NCBI RefSeq assembly: GCF_033568475.1
Contig: NC_133122.1
Coordinates: 144,245,361 to 144,309,360 of the forward strand
Direction: 5' to 3'
DNA length: 64,000 nucleotides
Origin: Henckelia pumila
Taxonomy: Eukaryota > Streptophyta > Magnoliopsida > Lamiales > Gesneriaceae
Part shown: positions 46,219 through 56,929 of the stretch, piece by piece
Layout: each line of letters begins with the position of its first letter
Numbering within the stretch: the stretch's first letter is position 1
Made by a program: the position numbers and the translations under genes
The notes under the pieces: model-generated
Told to the model about the DNA's origin: nothing
The model's database searches: none
The model's input: the letters and a program-made list of their open reading frames with translations, nothing else

Positions 46219-48694
46219 TCAAAGTGGTTCATATCTAGTTCCCTTGTCCACCTTCACCCACTTGAGTAATTTTCCAGTTAATTTCGTCCCATGCTTTCTC
46301 TTCTTGGATTTCTTTGGGATTCCTTTTGATCTATCTAGAGGAAGTTTCGGCTCAGTTTTAGATGCATGCAAATCAGAAGGAAAAATTTTAGAATTCAAAT
46401 TCTCAGCAGGTCTTACAACAATCTCCTTCAACTTATCCTCAATTACAAACTTCTTTTGTCCTTGTGATAAGTGATCATTGACATCAAGAATATTAACATC
46501 ACTTTCACAACTAGGATTTTTCACGGTATCAAAAATATTAAACTTAGCAATTTCCCCATCAAATTCCATAGTGAGAGTACCATTATCAACATCTATGATA
46601 AACTTTGAAGTTTTCAAAAATGGTCTCCCGAGCAAAGTTGGGCTATTCAAATCATTATTTTTCATATCAAGCACATAGAAATCAGCAGGAAAAATAAAAT
46701 TACCAACTTGCACAAAAACATCCTCTATCACTCCTCGAGGAAAAATAGTAGATTTATCAGCCATCTGAACAACAATGTCAGTTTCAAGCAAGGGCCCTAG
46801 TTTTAAGGAAGCATAAACAGAGTATGACATAACATTAATCGATGCTCCTAAATCTAACATGGCTGTATCAAGCTAAACATATCCTATCATACAAGGAATC
46901 GAGAACATACCTGGGTCCTTTCATTTTTTAGGTACCTTTCTTTGAATTACGGCAAAGACCTGTTCTCCCAATTCAACTTTCTGACATCCCTTCAGTTTTT
47001 GTTTTCTCTTCATAGTACACAACTCTTTTAAAAATTTAGCATAGCGAGGTACTTGTTTAATAGCATCTAACAGTGGAATATTTACCTCACATCTACGAAA
47101 CACTTCATACAATCCCTTAATTCCTTCATCCTTCCTAGACTCTTTCAATGCTAAGGGAAAAGGGGCTACAGGTTTATACTCAGAAAGAGGAGGGAACTTA
47201 CCTCTAGGTGCTTCCTGAATTGTGTCGTCCTCCTCTACCTTGGATTCCTGCTCATCTTTGTTCTGTACTGGTTCTTTTACCACTTCTTCATTAACCTTAA
47301 ACTCTTTTCCACTCCTCAAGGTGATTGCACTCACATTCTCCCTCGGATTCACCACAGTCTGTGACGGTAAGCTGTTCGAATTCAGTGCCTCCAACCTGTT
47401 CACTGCGGTTGCCAACTGCCCCATTTGAGTGTTCAAATGTTGGATACTTGCTTGAGTTTCCTGTTGAAAAGCGATAGTATTAGTAGCAAGATCCTTAACA
47501 ATGTTTTCTAGAAACTCACTAGGCGTGGGGACTTGAGGATGCTGTGGTTGTTGGGGGTACGGCGGCCTATAAGCTGGATTGTGCGGTGGTGATTGAATTG
47601 CTTGCAGGTTCCCATATCTTAGGTTTGGATGATCCTTCCAACCAGGATTGTATGTGTTGGATTATGGATCATACTTTTGTTGTGGCGGTCCGGGAAATCC
47701 TCCTGCCGCATTGACTTGCTCAGCCGATCCCTCTTGAAGTTTGAGACACATGTCAGTCGCATGTCCCCTTGCAGTGCAAATTCCACAAACCTTCATATTT
47801 TGTCCATTCCCTACAGCCATTTGACGCACAAGAGACGTCAGATCAATCAGTTGTTGTTCAAGGGAAGAAACATTTACCTCATTTTTCCTTCCGGGCGTTG
47901 GATCACTCCTGATGGTTCCAAATTGTTGAGAATTGGCGGCCATGTTCTCTATCAGATTCCTTTCTTGGACTGGAGTTTTATCCACAAAGACTTCTCCACT
48001 GGCCGCATCCAGCATATTCCTATCATGAGACAATAAACCTTCATAGCACAATTGAATTAATTGGTTTTCACTTATCTGATGTTGCGGACAGCTAGCACAA
48101 AGCTTTTTGAACCGCTCCCAGTATTCATGAAGTGATTCCCCTGTGTATTGCTTTATCCCATAGATTTCCTTCCTGATATTTGCGGCTCTAGAAGCTAGGG
48201 AAGTACTTCTCCAGAAAAATTCTTTTCATCTCAGTCCAAGTCGTGATGGATCCAGAGGGTAAGTAATATAGCCAATCCTTGGCAGCACTATTCAAAGAGA
48301 AAGGAAAAGCTCTCATCTGAATCTGCTCCTCTGTCACTCCATGGGGTTTCATACTTGTGCAAACCACATGGAATTCCATCAAGTGTTTGTTAGGGTCCTC
48401 ACCTGCAAGACCACGGAAAGAAGGCAATAAATGAATCAATCCAGACTTAAGCTCAATAGTAGCATTATTTTCTAATGTAGGAAAAGTAATGCATAAAGGT
48501 TGTTGATTGGGATCAGGAGTGACCAATTGTCTAAGACTCAGATTCGCGTTGGCAGCCATCTCATCCTCAGGAATTTCAGTCCGTAGCTCGTCCTTTTCTT
48601 GTTTCCCACGAGCCTCCTTCCTTCTTCTACGGAGTGTTCTCTCTATCTCTGAATCGTAGGGGAATTCTTCTTCAGAAGATTCTCCTGTAAGCAT
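46219..48694 (-). pseudogene. Athila-type gag-protease, disrupted
   Basis: The minus frame begins near 48694 (MLTGESSEEEF). It contains ELKSGLIHLLPSFRGLAGED, FHVVCTSMKPHGV and SAAKDWLYYLPSG, the plant Athila gag core. After a frameshift near 48100-48180 comes a zinc knuckle (CGICTARGHATDMC), a stop at 47662-47664, SAITLRSGKE, and after two more stops the protease motif LDLGASINVM (46857 on). Right after protease the frame runs into a Lys-rich tail ending GTRYEPL at 46219; RT, RNase H and integrase are missing between them. It would form the capsid and process it, leaving reverse transcription to a helper. Confidence 0.85.
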
Positions 48695-48772
48695 TAACAA
48701 ACCCGAGAAGTACTGGGGAAAGAATATAAAAATAAAAAAAGAAAAACAAGAACACAAATAAACTAAACGCCC

Positions 48773-48790
48773 TCCCCGGCAACGGCGCCA
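48773..48790 (-). other. Primer-binding site of the Athila-like element
   Basis: Minus strand TGGCGCCGTTGCCGGGGA, the PBS shared by plant Athila, Tat and Ogre elements, 5 bases from the LTR end. Confidence 0.92.
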
Positions 48791-48795
48791 AAATT

Positions 48796-50386
48796 TGGTA
48801 GCGCTTAGTCGTGTCGCGCCCAAATTAACCCAACTCAGATTAACTAAACAAACATGTAGTAGCAAGAGTAGGGATCGTTCCCACGAGAAAAGTGAAATTT
48901 ATTTGTGTTCTTAAAAATACTTAAAATAATTAAAAGGGGTTTGTTGGATTTTATAAACTACCATGCAATAACTAAAATAAGGAAGATCAAATAAAGAACG
49001 AGACTTGGTATCAGTCGACTACACCCTTGAAATTATTCATTCGATCATCGATTCCCTAAAAATAATTAATTCACATTGAATATTCATCATTGGAAATTTA
49101 ATTCCTGTTTCACCTTAATTTTAGTTAACTAGACACCAGCGTTCTAAGTTAACCCTTACCCCATAAATTAATCCAATATCAGCGATTAGATTTAAATCCA
49201 CGATAGAATTTAAATGAGTAAAACTGATGAATCTAGACAACACATGCACCAGCAGATGTATTTAATCTAGTCAATTATTGTTCCTACGATTTAACAAATT
49301 TAACAGCAGAAAATATTAATCATAGTTGCTTCACAAATTAGATGATTCAAAAAATTACGGATTTGAATTCTAATTTAGCAATAAATTGTATAGCAAAATC
49401 CTAAGGTGATCAATCCTAAGATCTCACATACAAGCATGACCATCAATCCACAACAACTCTTAATACTCAATTGGAATTAAACAATAAAAATCAAAATCAC
49501 TCAAATAAATAAATTCAAGGTTTCGTCTTCCTCAACCAAGTATTAAAACTTATCCACAAATATTCATGAATTTTACAGAAAAATTCATGTAAAATTCATG
49601 AAAGAAAAATTAAATCTAAGAAAAGAGAGAAGAAACCTAGCCGCCAAGAGAATTCTCCAGGCTCTCGCCGTCCAAAACTGATTCCGAATCCTATATGACT
49701 CTAAAATTCGAGATATATATTTTAATTAAGTCTAGAGTCCTTAAAAATAAAAATTCCTAATTTACAGATTTTTTCCCGAACAGACCCGCTCGCTAGATGG
49801 GTAGACATTGGCCAATCGAGCGAGAAAAAATCTTGGACCCTACTGTTTTCACAACTTTTTGGCACCGCTCGATCGGTACGACTATGTGGATCGAGTGGGC
49901 ATATTTTGTTTCAACTTTCTGTACGCATCATAGAACCTACGCAGATAGTTCTCTTCTTGCGCAAACATGCAACCAGTCTCCTCAACAGCACTTGTTCTTG
50001 CGCTAAACACAATCTCCCATGCGCAATCGCGCATAAAATCAGCGCTTTGCATTGCGCAGATCACTAGCCAACATGCGTTGTTCCCATCTTCTGTAGCGCG
50101 TTAGTGCATCCTTCTTGCGACCTTCACCATGTACAACACTTCAATATCTTGATCCAAGCCGCAGCTGTTCCATCTTTTCTTCATTTCTTTCTTTAAGCAT
50201 GCAACAAATGCAACAACAAAACTCATGGCTTAACTGCTCCATCATTCTTGTTATCAATTTTTCTCCTCTTTTCCTATATTAATTTCAAAGATAATGATTA
50301 GAAAGTAAACAATAGATTTAATCAATTCAAATTATCCTAATCACACGAATTAACACTAATAAATATAGGAATTTATTATCACATCA
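48796..50386 (-). repeat. 5' LTR of the 43677-50386 element
   Basis: 1591 bp; includes a 12-bp duplication (CATGTAAAATTC near 49588) absent from the other LTR and mutated hairpin units near 49793-49900. Confidence 0.9.
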
Positions 50387-50775
50387 CATAATCAAAAGAG
50401 GGAGTTTAGGGAAGTGATTGAAGAGTGTGGTTTAACTGATATGCAGTCTTTGGGTGATAGATTCACTTGGTTTAACAAAAGAAGAGGAGAAAATCTTATA
50501 TTTGAACGGTTAGATTGGTTTTTCAGTAACTTTGGGTGGCACAATATTCTCCCATTTGCAGCGTGCTCTAATTTGGAATTCTATGGGTCGGATCATAGAG
50601 CAATATTACTCGAATTTAACAGGGATGGGTATTCCAACTTTAGAAGAAGACAGAGGAGATTCTATTTTGAGCATAAATGGGTAGTAGATGAGGACTTTGA
50701 TGTTACTTTGCAGAATTTTTGGCGATCGTTGGGGACAGATTTGGATGTTGAGGATAAACTCTATGCCTGTCAGAG

Positions 50776-52239
50776 TGTAGTGACCCTGCATGGAATCACC
50801 TACTAACTGGCAACTAATAGCATGCATTAAACTTAAATACAGCAAAATACTTAACAGAGTAAAAACGTGCGGAAACGTAATCCATAATTTACATATCAGC
50901 TTAGTAATATAATCCAGGCTTAAATCTGTAGTGATACAACCATATCGAAATTCTTAAAAGTAAACATTATACAGCTAATAAATCGTGCTGTATAAAAACT
51001 TTCAAAGCTCCTGCTCCCTAGTCCTGCCTTGAACTACCAGCTCCGTCCATCCTGCGACCTGCCCCATGGAATAGGGTGTCCAAGATAACAACTAGGACGT
51101 GAGCGCTACGCCCAGTACATAGACATGAGTAAACATATGTATATAATGCATGCAACATGATGACTGGTACAGGGTCATCTGAAAAATCATGCTCAGAACC
51201 GGCGCCATATGAGTGCTGCCACCGCACGGATCAACCTCTGGGTGCAACCACACTCGTCTAGTACACCAAAGTAGACAGACATAAATGCCCCCGCCGTCGC
51301 GGTACTCTCAGTGACAGACTATCGAGTATAGAGCTGAGCGGCTCTATAGTCAGGTATAACAAGGTATAGGCTCAACGTGTATATGCACATGACATATGAA
51401 TATAGAAAATGGTAAATCATATCTCATGCCATATAATAATGCCAAATAAATGCAACATATAAACATGTATACTCGCTGGCAATCTCAGTCAATGTATACG
51501 TACCTCTAGGCTAGTTCAAGTATAATAGATCCTAGGTTCCAAGCCTATATTCAAAAGTTCACCGTATCACTACATAAATTCTATAAGCATTAACTAAGCT
51601 AATAAGTACTCCCAAAACTTAAATAGATTCCCGGACCATACCTTCGTCCGTAGTTAGCCCTTTGGAGTCGCTAGTCCCGGATAACTATAAACACACCTTG
51701 GTTATTCCAGAACCTCTATTATAACCGATAGGGCCCTCAAGTGTATATCTCACACTATATAACTGAAGAAGGAAACGCGGGAATTCGTATTTCAAAACTG
51801 AAGCAAATGAGCCCTATTTATAGCCAAAATCTCGGCAACGATCGGAACCACCGATCTCGGGATCGGAACTTCCGATTCCAGCTCATTCTGTGCATGTCCG
51901 ACACGTCGGGATCGGAACCACCGTTCCAGGATCGGAACTTCCGATCGAACCCCCGATCAACACTTGTCAAAACTCACGGCTGAGTCATCGAGCATTGCTG
52001 GCTGGCGGAGATCGGAACCTCCGTTCCTGATCGGAACGTCCGATCCCCGTGCATCCGATCTGCTTCCGAAGTGGTCAGGATCGGAGCTTCCGAACTGGGA
52101 TCGGAGCTTCCGATCTGGCCCAAAGTCAAAAGCCCAAATTCTACTTCTGAAGTCCAATAACACTCCGAAATTAGTTAAATACCAACCCTTAATCATGTTT
52201 AACATATTATTATCTTAAAATGGGTTCCGGGTTACTACA
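50776..52239 (-). repeat. 3' LTR of Gypsy B-minus
   Basis: The TATA box lies at 51823-51815 on the minus strand with the palindrome array upstream of it (51840-52110). Confidence 0.93.
51840..52110 (-). repeat. Palindrome array, B-minus 3' LTR
   Basis: Around ten GATCGGA/TCCGATC units with spacers such as ACCACC, ACT, ACG and GCT, several with one damaged arm. An identical arrangement is in the other LTR at 57994-58264. Spacers and unit number differ from the B-plus array although the flanking LTR and pol are alike. Confidence 0.88.
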
Positions 52240-52255
52240 TTCTCCCCACCTTTAG
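52240..52255 (-). other. Polypurine tract of Gypsy B-minus
   Basis: On the minus strand TCTAAAGGTGGGGAGA abuts the 3' LTR, the same tract as in the plus copy. Confidence 0.85.
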
Positions 52256-52358
52256 ATATTTCGTCCGCGAAATAACATCTAAAAATAAATCAAAGATACA
52301 ATATGAAACATCAAACCATGTCTTATTACAACAACGGTAATTACATCTTATATGGTAA

Positions 52359-55300
52359 TCAAAAATACAAAGCAAACAACTCAGGATATTCTGCTCGCAT
52401 ACGACTCTCAGTTTCCCAAGTTGCTTCTTCAACTCCTCGGCGCTGCCACTGTACCATCACAAGTGGTATAGTCTTGTTCCGAAGAATTTTCTCCTTCCTG
52501 TCAAGGATACAGATTGGTCGTTCAACAAAAGACAGATCTGGCTCTAGCTGAATATCAGTAGATTGAATCACATGAGATTCATCAGCTATGTACTGTCGAA
52601 GCAACGACACATGAAAAACATTGTGTATACTGGAAAGAGATGGCGGTAAAGCCAAACGATAAGCAACATCTCCGATTTTTTCCAGTATCTGGAAAGGCCC
52701 AATGTAACGAGGAGACAACTTGCCTTTCACACCAAATCTCATCACCTTCCTAAAAGGTGATACTCGCAGAAAAACATATTCACCAGGCTCAAACTGAAGT
52801 GGCCTGCGGCGAACATTCGCATAACTGGCTTGTCTATCTTGAGCAACTTTTATCCTATGCTTGATCAAATCTACCTTGTCTACAATCTGCTGCACCAATT
52901 CAGGACCCTCGACTTGCCGTTCCCCGACTTCATCCCAGAATAACGGAGTACGACACCGTCGACCATACAATGCCTCGAAAGGTGCCATATCAATACTATG
53001 ATGATAACTGTTATTGTTGGCAAATTCAATCAAAGGTAACTAATCCTGCCAAGATAAGCCAAAATCCATGACAGAAGAACGTAGCATATCCTCCAGCGTA
53101 CGAATAGTGCGCTCTGACTGCCCGTCAGTCTCCGGATGATACGCCGTGCTCAAACTCAGATTGGTACCCAACGCTTGCTGAAAACTACCCCAAAAACGTG
53201 AAGTAAATCGCGGATCTCTATCACTGACAATACTCACTGGAATCCCATGTAATCGCACAATCTCCTGGATATATAAGCGTGCCATGCGATCATAAGAATA
53301 CTCCCGGTTATAAGGAATGAAATGTGCTGATTTTGTCAAACGGTCAACGACAACCCAGATAGCATCACACTGACGTGACGTCATAGGTAAGTGGGTGACA
53401 AAATCCATAGTCACGTGCTCCCACTTCCATTCGGGAATCTCAAGATTCTGCAGTAATCCACCTGGTCGTCGATGTTCAGCTTTGACCTGTTGACAAACCA
53501 AACATCTCGAAACAAACTGATAAACACTTCGCTTCATTCCCTTCCACTAGAATCTAGTTCGCAAATCCTTATACATTTTCATACTTCCAGGATGAACTGA
53601 TAATCGACTCCTGTGAGCCTGAGATAGAATATCATTCCTGAGCTCCGCAACATTAGGTACAACCACTCTATTGGATAGGCACAATAAACCATCTGCCTGA
53701 AAATGGAATCCAGATGTATTAACTCCATTGGCTAGACGTGCCAATCGCTGAGTCTTAACATCAGATATCTGAGCATCTCTGATCCGAGAATACAATGCTG
53801 GCTCAGATAGAATAGTATACAAACGAATCCCATTCCTCCCTTTCTTGTGCTTGAGCGTAAAACTCAATGAACAGCACTCTTGAATCATATGAGATATTTT
53901 ATTAGTCTGAAGTGCAGACAGTCTCACCTGCCGACTCAAGGCATCAGCAGTAAGATTAGCAGAACCTGGATGATATTTGATTTCACAATCATAATCCTTC
54001 AGGAGATCCATCCAGCGTCTCTGTCGCATATTCAATTCTGCCTGAGTGAATAAATACTTCAAACTCTTGTGATCCGTAAATATCTCAAATTTCTCGCCAT
54101 AAAGATATTGTCTCCAAATCTTGAGCGCAAATACAATGGCGGCTAACTCGAGATCATGCACTGGATAATTACTCTCATGCAACTTCAACTGTCGAGAAGC
54201 ATAGGCAATAACATGTCCATGCTGTGTCAAAACACATCCTAACCCCTGACCAGAGGCATCAGTATAGACAACATAACCTCCTGATCCAGAAGGTAGAGCT
54301 AGCACAGGTGCAGTAGTAAGACGTCTACGCAGCTCGTGAAATGACTCCTCACAATCCGAGGACCAAATGAAGGCAACATCTTTCCGTGTAAGCTGAGTCA
54401 AAGGCCTGGCCAACTGTGAAAAATTCTCGATGAACCGACGGTAATATCCCGCTAGACCCAAGAAACTACGAATCTCAGCAACCGTCGTCGGACGAGACCA
54501 GTTCAGCACTGCCTCTATCTTACTAGGATCAACAGATATCCCTTCATTAGAAATCACATGACCGAGAAATACTACCCGATCAAGCCAGAATTCACACTTA
54601 CTTAATTTCGCATATAGCTGCTTATCTCGTAGCGTCTGTAGAACAATTCTCAAATTCTGTGCATGCTCATCCTTGTCATAAGAATAGACAAGAATATCAT
54701 CTATGAAGACGATGACAAATCTATCCAGATAATCTCGAAATACCTGATTCATCAGATTCATAAAGACTGCCGGTGCATTCGTCAAACCGAATGGCATCAC
54801 CAGAAACTCATAATGCCCGTATCTGGTCCTGAAAGCAGTCGTAGATATATCTGAGTCTCGTACCCGCATCTGATGGTATCCAGATCTCAGATCTATCTTC
54901 GAATAAACAGAAGTACCCTGTAGTTGATCAAACAGATCATCAATCCGCGGCAAAGGATACTTATTCTTGATGGTGACACGATTCAACTGCCTATAATCAA
55001 TACATAATCGCATCGATCCATCTTTTTTCTTGACAAACAAAACAGGTGCTCCCCACGGAGAAACACTCGGACGAATATGTCCCTTATCAAGTAGATCTTG
55101 CAACTGCTGTTTCAATTCCCTCATCTCTGACGGTGCCAGACGATAAGGTGCTCGGGATATAGGCGTAGTTCCTGGTACTAGATCAATACCAAATTCAACC
55201 TCTCGAACCGGAGGAAAATCAGGAATCTCATCAGGGAATACGTCAGGAAACTCGCTGACAATCGGTAGCTGATCAATACCCGTACTACTCATGGACATAT

Positions 55301-56819
55301 CAACTGCATAGATGAGGTAGCCCTCCCCACCTGACTCCAAGACATGACATGCCTTCAGAGCCGAAACAAGTGGCATCGGAGGTCGCGCACCCTCACCATA
55401 AAAGTACCAGCTATCACCCTCAACGGGATGAAACTGTACCAGACGCTGATAACAATCCACAGTAGCGTGATACAAAGTCAGCATATCTATTCCCAAAATA
55501 CAATCAAAATCCGTCATCGCTAATATTATCAAATTAGCCGATAACACATTACCCTCAAACTCCAGAAGGCAACCCATCACTAGACGCTTAGTTACTATCT
55601 CTTGCTCCAACGGAGTAGATACAACTAAATCCATATCTAATGATACATAAGGTAATCTATGTCTCTTAACGAAGCGACTAGAAATAAAGGAATGCGATGC
55701 TCCCGTATCAATTAATACAAGTGCAGGAATACCACATAACAAGAAGTTACCTGCCAACATGCGATCGCTTCCCTCAGTAGCCTGCTCCTGAGACAGAGCA
55801 AACACCTGCCCTTGAGTCTGGGGACGATAACCAGAAGAACTCTGTGGTGCTGGCTGCTGACGTGGAAAAGTAGAAGCCTGAGATCCAACCTGGGATCCCG
55901 ATCCACTAGCAGAACCCATGCGCTGAGGACAATCTCTCCGCAGATGTCCCTGCTGACCGCAAATATAACAAGCACCAGTAGCTCTCCGACATGAAACTGC
56001 AGGATGCTTCCCACCACAATGGCTACAAAACTCCTTCTTCTTCTTCTTCTTCCCAAAACGGAACATACCTCGTGAACCACGAGATCCAGATGAAGTAGTA
56101 GGAGTAGAAGAAGACGTAGGTCCGGATTGCACAACAGATTGAGCTCGAGGCTCAACAAATCCACTAGGCTGTGCTGGCATCATCAACTGTTCACGCCTGT
56201 TGCTGGTCTCCACAAGACGGCAACGGTTCACCAAAGTCTCAAAAGATACCGGGTCATCACAGACGACAACCTGAGAGTAGATATCTTGGTTCAATCCTTG
56301 TAAAAAGATATCGTACTTCGATGCATCACTCTCATTAATATGAGGACTGAAAGGTAGCAGATCAAGAAATCGTTGCTGATATTGATCAATAGTCATTGAT
56401 CCTTGCCTCAGAGTAAGCAACTCCATAGATCGTGCTTGGAGAACAGCCGGAGGAAAATATAATTTCTGGAACTCCCGACAGAAATCCCCCCAAGTCACCT
56501 GTCCTCTCTCAGTACGTGCCTGATCAACCTTGGCATCCCACCAAAAACGTGCTCTATCCTCTAGAACGAATTCTAGAACTTCCAGTTTCTGCTCCTCAGT
56601 ACACTCAAAAGCTCGGAATGTGCTCTCAAGTTTAGACATCCAGCTTCTAGCTTGTTCAGGATTCTCGCCTCCCACTAAGGGTTTCGGTCCTACCTGCATA
56701 AACTTATTAATAGTATAGCGACGTCGACCCTCATGAGGACGATGTTGATCCTGATGATGATGGCGACGATGATGATGACCACCTCCCTGGCCAACACTAC
56801 CGTGACTCTCGTCAGCCAT
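52359..56819 (-). pseudogene. Gag-pol of Gypsy B-minus, two nonsense codons
   Basis: A single frame of about 1487 codons from MADESHGS to the terminal LFALYF, interrupted only by TAG at 53547-53549 (Trp in the other copy) and TAG at 53040-53042 (Gln in the other copy). Domains from the N-terminus: His-rich leader HHHRRHHH (residues 15-22), gag with RFWWDAK, zinc knuckle [14 protein letters not shown] near residue 285, protease [10 protein letters not shown] near 370, RT with YPLPRIDDL and FIDDILVYS, RNase [11 protein letters not shown], integrase HHCC ([14 protein letters not shown]) and D-D-E ([23 protein letters not shown]), and a chromodomain-like tail GVEEATWETESRM. The fused gag-pol with a C-terminal chromodomain is typical of Gypsy chromoviruses. 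RT and RNase H are intact; the first stop truncates integrase. Confidence 0.95.
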
Positions 56820-56913
56820 ATCCTGAAAAGAATTGCACATTAAAATCCCAAATGCGCAAAAATTTACTCAAGACTAAACTAAATCCCAAGTACTAATCCC
56901 AAAATCTATGCAT

Positions 56914-56925
56914 GCTCTGATACCA
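56914..56925 (-). other. Primer-binding site (tRNA-iMet) of Gypsy B-minus
   Basis: Minus strand TGGTATCAGAGC, next to the 5' LTR end at 56930. Confidence 0.95.
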
Positions 56926-56929
56926 AAAA

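Larger units (their letters stand above)
43677..50386 (-). mobile_element. Athila-like LTR element with gag-protease only
   Basis: The LTRs are 43677-45255 (1579 bp) and 48796-50386 (1591 bp), TGGTAGCGC...CACATCA. The PBS on the minus strand (TGGCGCCGTTGCCGGGGA, 48790-48773) and the purine tract next to the left LTR (minus strand TATGGGGGAGTT) fix the orientation. Perfect TSD CATAA at 43672-43676 and 50387-50391. The internal 3.5 kb encodes an Athila-type gag and a protease but no RT, RNase H or integrase. By hand count the LTRs differ by about 51 substitutions and a 12-bp indel (about 3.2%). It interrupts the endonuclease domain of the LINE. Confidence 0.93.

Noticed and set aside
52303..52551. 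Short plus-strand frames over the Gypsy B-minus 3' region
   Set aside because: Antisense of the pol C-terminus; the same frame appears opposite the plus-strand copy.
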